The notes under the pieces are model-generated. The model worked only from the letters and a program-made list of their open reading frames with translations. It searched no databases and was not told the origin of the DNA. Of a stretch of 64,000 nt of DNA, positions 48,184-55,083 are shown in pieces (the stretch's first letter is position 1; every line of letters starts with the position of its first letter). Position numbers and translations under genes: made by a program. This DNA is from a virus. The stretch lies in IMG/VR virus record IMGVR_UViG_3300042288_000930, positions 39,228 to 103,227 of that record. The stretch is one strand, 5' to 3'.

Positions 48184-49227
48184 TCAGTTCCAAACAAGAT
48201 AGTAAAGCTTAGCAGGATCTTCTTCTTGTAGATCTTGAGCAAGAAAGCGATGTTCACACTCAACATGATTCCAAGGAAAATTAGAACCACAACGTTCATG
48301 AATCATACCCATGATAGTACAGATTTGACGCTCAACGCTCTTCAAATCATCGGTAAATACCTTTGCGCGAGTAGTATCAAGTTCTTGTTTTTGATAGAGT
48401 TTAACCGAAATCAGCAGGTGAAGAGGTTTGTTGGCAGCAGATGCTTGTGCCGCCATGTTAATCAGACTATTGATTCGAGAATCAAAATTGTTCATGTTGA
48501 TATACATGGTATACTCAGAAGTATTGTTCCAATACTCATTCACCCAAGGATCTTCAGTATTTTGAAAAAACAGATCCAGTTTCTCATCATTCCAATCAGT
48601 AAAACGAGTTTCTGAAGTTACTTTACCACTAAAGATACGCTCAGCAATCAAACGATTGTATACAGATTTGATAGAACTTTCAGAAATAGCTCCAGTACCA
48701 AGAAAACGGACTTCGGTTTTAATATCTTCGTCAGTGATAATAGCACCAAGATTGATGAGAGCACGAATAGCAGATTCTACATCTTCGCGGGAAGGAGGAT
48801 TGTAAACATCTTCACGCTTTTTATTAGAAGCAAGGGCAAACTTAATCTTTGCTACTTCATCGGCAAAACGAACACCTTGCGCCATCCATCCATCAATACC
48901 AAGTATATTAGATGCAAGGAAACGATGCTCACCATTGATACGATCAAGCGTATCTACATCATAGTAAATAACAGGTTTGTCAGTATCAATGCCATTAGTT
49001 TCAATATCCAATTTAAGTTTTTCTACCTGACCAAGATTAGCACCAAAAGCGCGACCAGGATTCTTCCAAGGATTCAAAAGATCCCACTTCATCATATGAG
49101 GTGTGCCGACAAGTTCAACACCATCAATATTGTATGTACTAGGAGTGTAACACCAAGAATCAGGATCACAAGCAATAGCATCCCAATAAGTAGAAACAAA
49201 ATTGTGTTCGGCAACAGAAGCAATCAT
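48184..49227 (-). CDS. ParB/Srx-fold DNA-binding or nuclease-like protein
   Basis: This gene encodes 347 residues. Residues 68-125 (VEKLKLDIETNGIDTDKPVI then DRINGEHRFLASNILGIDGW) follow the ParB N-terminal pattern, with INGEHRFLAS as the 'GxxR' box. The middle part is helical with SESSIKSVYNRLIAERIFSG, perhaps a helix-turn-helix; the C-terminal 130 residues are unrecognised. ParB-like folds in phages occur as nucleases, CTPases and modification-system partners. It precedes the helicase gene by 81 bp and has its own promoter. Confidence 0.7.
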   Translation of the reverse strand: MIASVAEHNFVSTYWDAIACDPDSWCYTPSTYNIDGVELVGTPHMMKWDLLNPWKNPGRAFGANLGQVEKLKLDIETNGIDTDKPVIYYDVDTLDRINGEHRFLASNILGIDGWMAQGVRFADEVAKIKFALASNKKREDVYNPPSREDVESAIRALINLGAIITDEDIKTEVRFLGTGAISESSIKSVYNRLIAERIFSGKVTSETRFTDWNDEKLDLFFQNTEDPWVNEYWNNTSEYTMYINMNNFDSRINSLINMAAQASAANKPLHLLISVKLYQKQELDTTRAKVFTDDLKSVERQICTIMGMIHERCGSNFPWNHVECEHRFLAQDLQEEDPAKLYYLVWN

Positions 49228-49250
49228 GTGTTTGGATCAAGAATAGAAGT

Positions 49251-49279
49251 ATAATACCAGTTTTGAGGGGATCTGGCAA
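49251..49279 (-). promoter_or_regulatory. Sigma-70-type promoter of the ParB-fold gene
   Basis: TTGCCA (49274-49279), 17 bp, TATTAT (49251-49256) on the minus strand, 23 bp upstream of the start. Confidence 0.65.
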
Positions 49280-49303
49280 CCCCATGTTAGCAATCCGTAA
49301 CGA

Positions 49304-49711
49304 TTACTTATTCATCTGAAGTGTAGGCACAGGCATACCACCTTCAGTAGGCACATAGATGGTCACGTTACCTTTCTGCGAACCTTCTTCAATACCAGTG
49401 ATGTACAGATACTGAAGATACTCACGGTTATCTTTCAGTGAATCACCGATGATTTGGTTTGCTTTAGCAACACCACCAGCACGAATAATCTCTGCCTCAG
49501 CAAGCTGTTGAGCACTATCTTTCTTTGCTTGTGCTTCCAACACTGCTACCTGACGAGTATATTCTGCTTTTTGAAGTTCTGCTTTACCAGCAAGAGATTG
49601 TTGCCACACATTATATTGTGGACCACCGATGAATACGATGGCAGCAAACACACCCACACCAAGCGCAACAGCAGCAACGGTAGGGTCAATAAATCCAGAA
49701 TTACGAGTCAT
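49304..49711 (-). CDS. SPFH/prohibitin-like membrane protein
   Basis: This gene encodes 135 residues from ATG 49711, chosen for the AAGGAG ribosome site 8 bp upstream. One transmembrane segment (VAAVALGVGVFAAIVFIGG) is followed by a coiled-coil rich in A, E and Q (LQKAEYTRQVAVLEAQAKKD, QLAEAEIIRAGGVAKANQII) and REYLQYLYITGIEEGSQKGN. The second half resembles the C-terminal part of SPFH proteins (prohibitin, HflK/C), but the SPFH domain proper is missing. It might modulate host membrane proteases such as FtsH, a known link of the family. Confidence 0.65.
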   Translation of the reverse strand: MTRNSGFIDPTVAAVALGVGVFAAIVFIGGPQYNVWQQSLAGKAELQKAEYTRQVAVLEAQAKKDSAQQLAEAEIIRAGGVAKANQIIGDSLKDNREYLQYLYITGIEEGSQKGNVTIYVPTEGGMPVPTLQMNK

Positions 49712-49925
49712 AATCAATCTCCTTGTAGGTATAACCAAAGCCGCGTTGTGCCTTGATGTTGTTTTGAATTTGTTTTTTCAGTTGTTTATACTTGTATGTT
49801 TGCTTTTTAAAATCTACATATTGACTAACGTAATTAACCCGAGTATTCTCTTCGGGAGAAGGAGAATTCTCCTCCTCCACCACTTCTTCAGATGTTACGT
49901 CAATAACTTGTTCTTCGTTCAACAT
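49701..49925 (-). CDS. Small charged protein
   Basis: This gene encodes 74 residues: an acidic half (DVTSEEVVEEENSPSPEENT) and a basic half (FKKQTYKYKQLKKQIQNNIK). It overlaps both neighbours by 7-11 bp. The function is unknown. Confidence 0.65.
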   Translation of the reverse strand: MLNEEQVIDVTSEEVVEEENSPSPEENTRVNYVSQYVDFKKQTYKYKQLKKQIQNNIKAQRGFGYTYKEIDYDS

Positions 49926-50311
49926 GCGAGTGCTCCAGTAGGAATTTCAGCGATGGTGGGCATAGTGTTTTCTTCAAACAGATGAAGATTGTAGCACACC
50001 CAGTCACCATTTACATACAGGTAAGCATACTCTTCACCAGAGTTGTTACCACAGAGATAATCATATTTGTTTTCATCAAGGCGAGGAGGAGTATACTCTT
50101 CACCGCGATCAGTATAATACTCAGGTTCGTTGTTATCGTTCCAGCAAGTGCTCATGTCACCACCATCAATCAGTTCAGCAACTTTATCTTTGGTGTTGTA
50201 ATGAGTCTTCAGAATACGACCAAGCCACTCAGGATAACCATCCCAGTGATGATACACAGAGAGCACAGATTCGTCAGCGAGTTGAATACCAATGCGAGAG
50301 CGAGTTGCCAT
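49919..50311 (-). CDS. HWDGYPEWLG family phage protein
   Basis: This gene encodes 130 residues. MATRSRIGIQLADESVLSVY then HHWDGYPEWLGRILKTHYNT and VAELIDGGDMS is a pattern I recall from many tailed phages, function unknown. The C-terminal half is rich in Y, E and W. It is co-translated with its neighbours. Confidence 0.75.
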   Translation of the reverse strand: MATRSRIGIQLADESVLSVYHHWDGYPEWLGRILKTHYNTKDKVAELIDGGDMSTCWNDNNEPEYYTDRGEEYTPPRLDENKYDYLCGNNSGEEYAYLYVNGDWVCYNLHLFEENTMPTIAEIPTGALAC

Positions 50312-50316
50312 GATGT

Positions 50317-50403
50317 TCAGCGGTAAATGGTTTTGAAAAAGAATACGATGCCACCAACTAAAAGAATGTAGGTGGCAAGCACAGAAAGATTAACAATATC
50401 CAT
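50317..50403 (-). CDS. Micropeptide, single membrane helix (28 aa)
   Basis: Read from ATG 50403, overlapping the previous stop as TGATG, to TGA 50317. Almost the whole peptide is a transmembrane helix (LSVLATYILLVGGIVFFF), ending KTIYR. Confidence 0.5.
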   Translation of the reverse strand: MDIVNLSVLATYILLVGGIVFFFKTIYR

Positions 50404-50597
50404 CAGAGAAGACAGAAAGAACCACAATAGTTTTGTGCCCAGTTAAGTGCTTCATTCAACGGGCGAGGATTAGAAACCACCATGCTGTTACCTTCAACCT
50501 CAGCAACACAGACATATTCAGGGTTGCGAAGAGACATAGAAGGAACAAGAGTCAGGGTGCCTTGCTTGCCGCGACCAGCAGTGTAGTGGAAGACCAT
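50403..50597 (-). CDS. Small unknown protein
   Basis: This gene encodes 64 residues: FHYTAGRGKQGTLTLVPSMS, YVCVAEVEGNSMVVSNPRPL, LNWAQNYCGSFCLL. It is the first gene behind the promoter at 50624-50652. The function is unknown. Confidence 0.65.
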   Translation of the reverse strand: MVFHYTAGRGKQGTLTLVPSMSLRNPEYVCVAEVEGNSMVVSNPRPLNEALNWAQNYCGSFCLL

Positions 50598-50623
50598 CGG
50601 GGGTGTGTCTCGATTACCTATGT

Positions 50624-50652
50624 AATATACTGGATTTGGGCGCTGGAGTCAA
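50624..50652 (-). promoter_or_regulatory. Sigma-70-type promoter with start-site dyad
   Basis: TTGACT (50647-50652), 17 bp, TATATT (50624-50629), followed by ATTACATAGGTAAT. The dyad box ATAAGCAACGCTGAT (50664-50678) lies 11 bp upstream. Confidence 0.85.
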
Positions 50653-50664
50653 GGGGTTGAACGA

Positions 50665-50805
50665 TCAGCGTTGCTTATGCTGTTGCCGATACCGATAAGA
50701 CGCGGACGGGTCGGGGTCATAGAGACCACCACCAGCACGGTCATCAAGGTAGAACATAACAGAGAATGTGGCAAGAATAATACCACCAACGATTGCGGTT
50801 ACCAT
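50665..50805 (-). CDS. Tiny membrane-anchored protein (46 aa)
   Basis: Read from ATG 50805 (TGATG overlap with the previous stop) to TGA 50665. N-terminal helix TAIVGGIILATFSVMFYL, then a polar tail. Its last codons (HKQR) are the promoter box of the next unit. Confidence 0.6.
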   Translation of the reverse strand: MVTAIVGGIILATFSVMFYLDDRAGGGLYDPDPSASYRYRQQHKQR

Positions 50806-50945
50806 CAGAATTTAACGTTGACTCCGATTACTTTTGCTTTGGGATTACGAGCGAGAGCAGTTTCCCTCGCATCTTGAGGATTTACAGCTTGGACTTCTTC
50901 GTTGAAGACCTTGCCACCGACGTAGAGTTGAACAACGTAAGTCAT
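50805..50945 (-). CDS. Tiny beta-strand protein (46 aa)
   Basis: Read from ATG 50945 to TGA 50805: TYVVQLYVGGKVFNEEVQAV and DARETALARNPKAKVIGVN. It resembles a small conserved cyanophage peptide, function unknown. Confidence 0.65.
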   Translation of the reverse strand: MTYVVQLYVGGKVFNEEVQAVNPQDARETALARNPKAKVIGVNVKF

Positions 50946-50952
50946 AATAAAA

Positions 50953-51318
50953 TCACTTCATGTAAAGGTAAGCGCCTGCCCAATCAGCGTGGGCAAACAG
51001 ATATTCACGATCACGAATCAGACGCAGATCGTAACGAACGCCCTTGGCAGGTTGCCTCCAAGACGCAGACTTGTAGACTTCACCCGTCTTCTTGTCAACA
51101 AAAGCGTGAACAGAACGTTGACCACCATTGTCAATCATGATGATCTTGTGATACTTCTTGCCAGACACAAAGGTATAATCATAACCTTCGGGAGCAGCAT
51201 CACGCAGAGCATCACAGAATTGCCATACCCACTTGACAACATTAAGTTGAAGAGTATTGCGAGCATCTTGCTGAGCGCAATAGTCGCTGAAGTCTTTGGT
51301 GAGAAAAGCGGAAGTCAC
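50953..51318 (-). CDS. Conserved phage protein, GTG start
   Basis: This gene encodes 121 residues from GTG 51318, the only start behind the promoter. KYHKIIMIDNGGQRSVHAFV then DKKTGEVYKSASWRQPAKGV and RYDLRLI is a pattern I recall from phage proteins of unknown function. It is the first gene of a three-gene chain (to 50665). Confidence 0.7.
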   Translation of the reverse strand: MTSAFLTKDFSDYCAQQDARNTLQLNVVKWVWQFCDALRDAAPEGYDYTFVSGKKYHKIIMIDNGGQRSVHAFVDKKTGEVYKSASWRQPAKGVRYDLRLIRDREYLFAHADWAGAYLYMK

Positions 51319-51343
51319 TTGGGTGTCTCTCGATTACCTATGT

Positions 51344-51372
51344 AATATACAGGAGATCCAGCGCCGTGTCAA
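51344..51372 (-). promoter_or_regulatory. Sigma-70-type promoter with start-site dyad
   Basis: TTGACA (51367-51372), 17 bp, TATATT (51344-51349), followed by ATTACATAGGTAATCGAGA, nearly identical to the leader at 50605-50627. Confidence 0.85.
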
Positions 51373-51698
51373 GCACTCCACCCATTAGAGCTTCTCATGA
51401 ATGCTTCAAGCACTGATAAGCGAGACTTAACATCGCACATATCACGCTGTAGATATTCGTAATCATCCTTCAGATAGTTATGCTGAAGAGCTTCATTGAT
51501 AAACTTATCACGATACTCATTCAGTTCATCTTCTGTTTCAACATAGATGTTTTGAAGTTCTTCATATTTAATTTTGAGTTCTTCAAAGTTACGACGCCAC
51601 GAGTCACGCTCTTTCTTCACGGCATCGTATTCCATTTTCATCAACACTTCATCACTATACTGTGCCATGTATTTAAGATCCTGTATTGTTTGATTCAT
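51369..51698 (-). CDS. Coiled-coil protein
   Basis: This gene encodes 109 residues, nearly all alpha-helical coiled coil (RRNFEELKIKYEELQNIYVE, YLQRDMCDVKSRLSVLEAF). The stop codon lies inside the -35 of the following promoter. A scaffold or protein-binding role is possible. Confidence 0.7.
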   Translation of the reverse strand: MNQTIQDLKYMAQYSDEVLMKMEYDAVKKERDSWRRNFEELKIKYEELQNIYVETEDELNEYRDKFINEALQHNYLKDDYEYLQRDMCDVKSRLSVLEAFMRSSNGWSA

Positions 51699-51870
51699 CT
51701 TCCTGACATTTTGCTATGAATTCTTCTAATGCTTTGGTAAAATACTCCTGTAGTTCTTCCTGAGTCATTTCATTAAAAATAGCATACTTTGGGTCATTTG
51801 GATCCCATTCAATAGCAAGGGTGCCGTCATCATTCTCACTGACTTTTAGAGAATCTTCAGTATACGTCAT
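51673..51870 (-). CDS. Small acidic protein, IEWDPNDP type
   Basis: This gene encodes 65 residues: ENDDGTLAIEWDPNDPKYAI then FNEMTQEELQEYFTKALEEF. This acidic 'DGxxxxEWDxNDP' layout is common in small cyanophage proteins. The function is unknown. Confidence 0.7.
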   Translation of the reverse strand: MTYTEDSLKVSENDDGTLAIEWDPNDPKYAIFNEMTQEELQEYFTKALEEFIAKCQEDESNNTGS

Positions 51871-52039
51871 TTGGTCTCTCCCAATCTTTTAGTGACATGG
51901 TATAATTAATCAACGCATCAATTTGTGCCTGAAGACGATTCTCCAGTTCATACAATGCGTTGGTGGTTTCAATGTTTTCTTGTTCCAAAATTCTAACCTT
52001 GTCTTCAAGAAATGTCAAGCGTTCTTTGTCTGTCATCAT
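51857..52039 (-). CDS. Small coiled-coil protein
   Basis: This gene encodes 60 residues from ATG 52039 (ATGA overlap with the previous stop). Residues 5-40 are coiled coil (LTFLEDKVRILEQENIETTN, LYELENRLQAQIDALI). The function is unknown. Confidence 0.65.
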   Translation of the reverse strand: MMTDKERLTFLEDKVRILEQENIETTNALYELENRLQAQIDALINYTMSLKDWERPNDVY

Positions 52040-52245
52040 TCTTCCATCGGGTGACCTTTGCGCCAAATAGTTGTGTCGGGGGGTTCGCACTTTGCGTCCC
52101 AGGAACGAACCAAAAGTTCGGTGAAAAGTTCCATCTTATCGGGGTGAACAGCAGCAGGATTTTGATTGATTTGCTTTTTCAAAGCTACCAACTCTTTCCA
52201 TTCCTCTTGAGTTAGATCAGAATTGGTAGAATTTGAATAGGACAT
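52036..52245 (-). CDS. Small unknown protein
   Basis: This gene encodes 69 residues: DLTQEEWKELVALKKQINQN, DKMELFTELLVRSWDAKCEP, TTIWRKGHPMEE. It heads the coiled-coil chain down to 51369. No strong promoter is visible in the 97 bp upstream. Confidence 0.65.
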   Translation of the reverse strand: MSYSNSTNSDLTQEEWKELVALKKQINQNPAAVHPDKMELFTELLVRSWDAKCEPPDTTIWRKGHPMEE

Positions 52246-52342
52246 GGACTCATTGCGATTTACTACACTAATTTATCAGCAAATCCACACAAATGGGGAT
52301 TTCTTAATATTCTCTTTTTCTTTATGTAACAAAAAGTTACAA

Positions 52343-52510
52343 TTATATAATTCCCATGTATTTGAGATATCTACGATATGCGTGATATCTACCTAATTTA
52401 GGTTGATCCTTAACTCCCAACTGATGACAAATCTCACAATACATCAAAAACTCATACCATGGCGTAGTTGGGTCTAGCTCATGGTATGGGTAATCTTTAG
52501 AGTTTTCCAC
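52343..52510 (-). CDS. Small GTG-start protein (55 aa)
   Basis: Read from GTG 52510, behind an AGGGA ribosome site and overlapping the previous gene by 14 bp, to TAA 52343. KDYPYHELDPTTPWYEFLMY, CEICHQLGV and RYHAYRRYLKYMG give an aromatic, basic C-terminus with a Cys-x-x-Cys pair. It is followed by a small GTAAC-AAAAA-GTTAC hairpin (52327-52341). Confidence 0.65.
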   Translation of the reverse strand: MENSKDYPYHELDPTTPWYEFLMYCEICHQLGVKDQPKLGRYHAYRRYLKYMGII

Positions 52511-52733
52511 CTACTGTTCCCTCGTATGTTGTGGTAGCAGACCAGCCTTCTTGGCATCCTTTAAGGTAAAATCTGGTTGCTGTAATACAAGAGTCTCGCT
52601 GTAGTGAGGTGATGAGTTCTTTACCATCTTTGGCAAAACTCCTATAAGTTTTCCAGCGAGTTTCTTCAACACGGAATGTATCATCAATCCAATCGTGCTC
52701 AGCTATTTCTGGGTGCTCGTTTGGGTGGTTCAT
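52497..52733 (-). CDS. Conserved small cyanophage-type protein
   Basis: This gene encodes 78 residues. GKELITSLQRDSCITATRFY then LKGCQEGWSATTTYEGTVGG KL (split here) ends in the strand-rich motif 'TTYxGTVGGKL' that I recall from cyanophage small proteins. The function is unknown. Confidence 0.7.
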   Translation of the reverse strand: MNHPNEHPEIAEHDWIDDTFRVEETRWKTYRSFAKDGKELITSLQRDSCITATRFYLKGCQEGWSATTTYEGTVGGKL

Positions 52734-53059
52734 TCAAATTCTCCAGTGCGATTTTTGATTGTTCCTGTGTGATATACGCCCTCAATTCGGGTGTTTCCAA
52801 CCATTCCCAGATTGTGCCGTCTTTCTGGGTATAAGACTTCGGAACTGTTTGGATTTTCATAGATTTCTACCTCAACGTTAATGTCTCTGTCATTCCAGTG
52901 TCTCACCACACCAGCCACAATAAAGCAGTTGGTGATGAGATATGTAGCAAAGATAAGAGTGCGAATGATAGCAACCTTATCTGATTCTTTATCGCAGTCG
53001 CTTGCCTTTTGCCCCAGCGACTTCGCCCACCAGCGCCACATCATTTGTAAGTGCTTCAT
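52730..53059 (-). CDS. Small membrane protein
   Basis: This gene encodes 109 residues. MKHLQMMWRWWAKSLGQKAS then KVAIIRTLIFATYLITNCFI (residues 28-47) and AGVVRHWND give one transmembrane helix with a cationic N-terminus. The C-terminal half is polar (VEIYENPNSSEVLYPERRHN). It overlaps the upstream gene by 71 bp, an unusually long overlap. Confidence 0.7.
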   Translation of the reverse strand: MKHLQMMWRWWAKSLGQKASDCDKESDKVAIIRTLIFATYLITNCFIVAGVVRHWNDRDINVEVEIYENPNSSEVLYPERRHNLGMVGNTRIEGVYHTGTIKNRTGEFE

Positions 53060-53357
53060 ACTGTGTTACTTTGTATCGTGTAATGTGTTTTTCAAAATGA
53101 TTGTAGCATTGAAACCAGCAGGTTTTCTTGTCGTTACCGTCTTTGTATTCTAGACGAATGGGAAACTCATTGTAAGGAAACTTCTCAACATCATTACTGA
53201 ATTTGAGATTACATCCCTGTTGGGTAACGGTAGGGGTCTTGGTATCCTTCTTTTGTTTCGTTAGTTTCCCCCAGTTTTGATCCGTTTCCGCTTTGGCGGT
53301 AACGCGGGTGCTCTTGGCAGACTTCGTAGCAGGCATCGTAGAAACTTTTTTCGGCAT
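52989..53357 (-). CDS. Small protein with basic N-terminus and aromatic core
   Basis: This gene encodes 122 residues from ATG 53357. The first 50 residues are basic and low-complexity (ATKSAKSTRVTAKAETDQNW). The core reads LKFSNDVEKFPYNEFPIRLE, DKKTCWFQCYNHFEKHITRY. The first part lies over the end of the gene at 53209 in another frame (149 bp overlap), so one end of one of the two genes may be wrong. Confidence 0.6.
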   Translation of the reverse strand: MPKKVSTMPATKSAKSTRVTAKAETDQNWGKLTKQKKDTKTPTVTQQGCNLKFSNDVEKFPYNEFPIRLEYKDGNDKKTCWFQCYNHFEKHITRYKVTQYEALTNDVALVGEVAGAKGKRLR

Positions 53358-53511
53358 AACCACATCCTAACATGAAAGATTTAAAAATGTCAAGCAACTC
53401 ATGTGCGTTAAGATCATCGCACTTCGTTGAGATTGTCAGTGTCTTGGATGGGTAGCGTTCACCCATACACACCAGTTCGTCACTTTTGTAAGTGAAAGTC
53501 GTTGTGCTCAT
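53209..53511 (-). CDS. Small unknown protein, ELLDIFKSFMLGCGY type
   Basis: This gene encodes 100 residues. YKSDELVCMGERYPSKTLTI then LNAHELLDIFKSFMLGCGYA resembles small phage proteins of the 'ELLdxFkxFlxGcGy' kind, function unknown. The last 45 residues (RYRQSGNGSKLGETNETKEG) are polar and overlap the next gene; they may be a tail or a misread end. Confidence 0.65.
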   Translation of the reverse strand: MSTTTFTYKSDELVCMGERYPSKTLTISTKCDDLNAHELLDIFKSFMLGCGYAEKSFYDACYEVCQEHPRYRQSGNGSKLGETNETKEGYQDPYRYPTGM

Positions 53512-53903
53512 CGTCCTGTCACATCCTCATAATCCTGTAGTTTACCATATTTGAAGTGAATACGCAAGCGAGGCCAATCCTCCCATTCACCTTTCCAGTT
53601 AGCAGGATGGATTTCAATATACTTTGTAATCATACATGGTTGATATTTACCATGTACACCAGTAGGAATCCATTCAAAGTTTAACCACTTCTTGTTAGCC
53701 TCATACTTTGGATGACCCTCTTCATAGATTTCCATCGTGTGACAACCAATGTAACTTGGATACCACAATTGACCACTGGGATCTAACCAGTAGTCAGTCA
53801 TTGTGCCACCAATACCTTCTTCAATGTCTTTGGTTTGACACACTGTATTTGTAAACTGCTCGCCCAAATCATATGAGCTTCTTAGATAGTCAAACATTCC
53901 CAT
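53508..53903 (-). CDS. MGMFDYLRSSYDLGE family phage protein
   Basis: This gene encodes 131 residues. MGMFDYLRSSYDLGEQFTNT then VCQTKDIEEGIGGTMTDYWL and DPSGQLWYPSY is a pattern I recall from tailed-phage proteins (small metal-binding-like fold, function unknown). It overlaps the next start by 4 bp. Confidence 0.75.
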   Translation of the reverse strand: MGMFDYLRSSYDLGEQFTNTVCQTKDIEEGIGGTMTDYWLDPSGQLWYPSYIGCHTMEIYEEGHPKYEANKKWLNFEWIPTGVHGKYQPCMITKYIEIHPANWKGEWEDWPRLRIHFKYGKLQDYEDVTGR

Positions 53904-53904
53904 G

Positions 53905-54072
53905 TTACGTTACCGTCATGTTAAAGTTAAAACTATCTATAAAGGTTTCCCATGCTCTATCATTAAACTCTTTGGTTTCATAAGAGAAACGATATCCATT
54001 CTCTTCCTGTAGAGCATATTCAATCTCACACCGAATCAGTGCTCTCAGTTGTTCTATTTGTTCTTTAGTCAT
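53905..54072 (-). CDS. Small helical protein (55 aa)
   Basis: Read from ATG 54072 to TAA 53905: TKEQIEQLRALIRCEIEYAL, ETKEFNDRAWETFIDSFNFN. It begins at the stop of the zinc-finger gene. The function is unknown. Confidence 0.65.
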   Translation of the reverse strand: MTKEQIEQLRALIRCEIEYALQEENGYRFSYETKEFNDRAWETFIDSFNFNMTVT

Positions 54073-54272
54073 TAGTAAATACTCCCCAGTTGTCCTGGAT
54101 CATTACTGCCAGTACATTCTAGCATGTGGTCTGATGCTTTGGGGCATCGTTTGTTGCCGCAGGTAGGACACAACACCATCTGAAATAGATGATGATGCCC
54201 TGTTGCTTCAGCACAACACCTTTGACACCAACAGGATAGATTCATTTGTTTTTCGTATAACTCCTCCATCAT
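54072..54272 (-). CDS. Zinc-binding small protein
   Basis: This gene encodes 66 residues from ATG 54272 (ATGATGG overlap). Cysteines and histidines cluster as CWCQRCC, GHHHL, CPTCGNKRC and SDHMLEC, enough for two zinc sites. Role unknown; nucleic-acid binding is likely. Confidence 0.65.
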   Translation of the reverse strand: MMEELYEKQMNLSCWCQRCCAEATGHHHLFQMVLCPTCGNKRCPKASDHMLECTGSNDPGQLGSIY

Positions 54273-54904
54273 TCTGTTTGCTCCCAAAGTTTTTCACGCA
54301 TCATTCTAACACATTTATCCCATTGTAGCGTATCATATGATGGTCGTGGGTCTTCCTTCGGCAACCATCGCTCAACTGCTTCTACAATCTCGTCACACAT
54401 ATCAATAGAGAATCCTAGCTCATCTCTCATGATTTTCCATAATGATGGTGGGCGATTGAAATGCTTTTCAAGTAGTTTATCAAAATCAAATACACCATCT
54501 TCCTTTGCTTGTTTCATAGCATTACGCAGACCTTCATTTACTTGTTCTGGTGTTTGTGGGGTTGGTTGATATTCAGTCATGATTGTCCTCGTCAAATAAT
54601 TTTCTGCTAGTTTAATACCATCTAAATTATCACCCAACATTCCAATGCCAGTGTTACATTTTCTACAAATCCAACCACGATATTTTCCTGTTTCATGACA
54701 ATGATCAATTAACAATCCATCAGTTAGTTTACCGCAACATTCACAATATTTTGGTTTAGGATGAGATTTTTTAAGTGCTTTTACTTCTTGTTGATGTCTT
54801 TTAGTACAACTTTTACAATACGGACTTAAATTATCACCTTTACATGAATTTTTACCAAATTCATTTAATGGCAAATTTTGTTTACATCCAGAACAATACT
54901 TCAT
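54269..54904 (-). CDS. Endonuclease-VII-like HNH nuclease fused to an unknown C-terminal domain
   Basis: This gene encodes 211 residues from ATG 54904. Cysteine pairs C4/C7, C30/C33 and C54/C57 precede LLIDHCHETGKYRGWICRKC (residues 64-83) and NTGIGMLGDN, the T4 endonuclease VII (His-Me) signature with catalytic DH and N. From residue 109 (MTEYQPTPQTPEQVN) an unrelated helical domain follows (LWKIMRDELGFSIDMCDEIV) that looks like a complete small gene fused in frame. It may be a mobile (homing-type) nuclease inserted in front of a phage gene. Confidence 0.8.
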   Translation of the reverse strand: MKYCSGCKQNLPLNEFGKNSCKGDNLSPYCKSCTKRHQQEVKALKKSHPKPKYCECCGKLTDGLLIDHCHETGKYRGWICRKCNTGIGMLGDNLDGIKLAENYLTRTIMTEYQPTPQTPEQVNEGLRNAMKQAKEDGVFDFDKLLEKHFNRPPSLWKIMRDELGFSIDMCDEIVEAVERWLPKEDPRPSYDTLQWDKCVRMMREKLWEQTE

Positions 54905-55083
54905 GAATCGTAAGGCACCTGTAAATCTTTTTTCCATTGATCGGTGAAGCACAACCAAGGCTCTTCTTTGTGTGACATTTCTGCCATCCAGTGTTGACCA
55001 TGCTCGTCAATCGCATCCAAGTAATGAATGCGTGTCTTAGGGTCAATCGTGCGAGTTACATAGACAAACTTAACTTTATTCAT
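54901..55083 (-). CDS. Small unknown protein
   Basis: This gene encodes 60 residues: KFVYVTRTIDPKTRIHYLDA, DEHGQHWMAEMSHKEEPWLC, FTDQWKKDLQVPYDS. It ends in an ATGA overlap with the nuclease gene. The function is unknown. Confidence 0.65.
   Translation of the reverse strand: MNKVKFVYVTRTIDPKTRIHYLDAIDEHGQHWMAEMSHKEEPWLCFTDQWKKDLQVPYDS

Noticed and set aside
47062-48231. 389-codon plus-strand open frame
   Set aside because: It is antisense to the helicase gene, whose motifs are unmistakable. Composition (R, H, N, V-rich) is that of a shadow frame.
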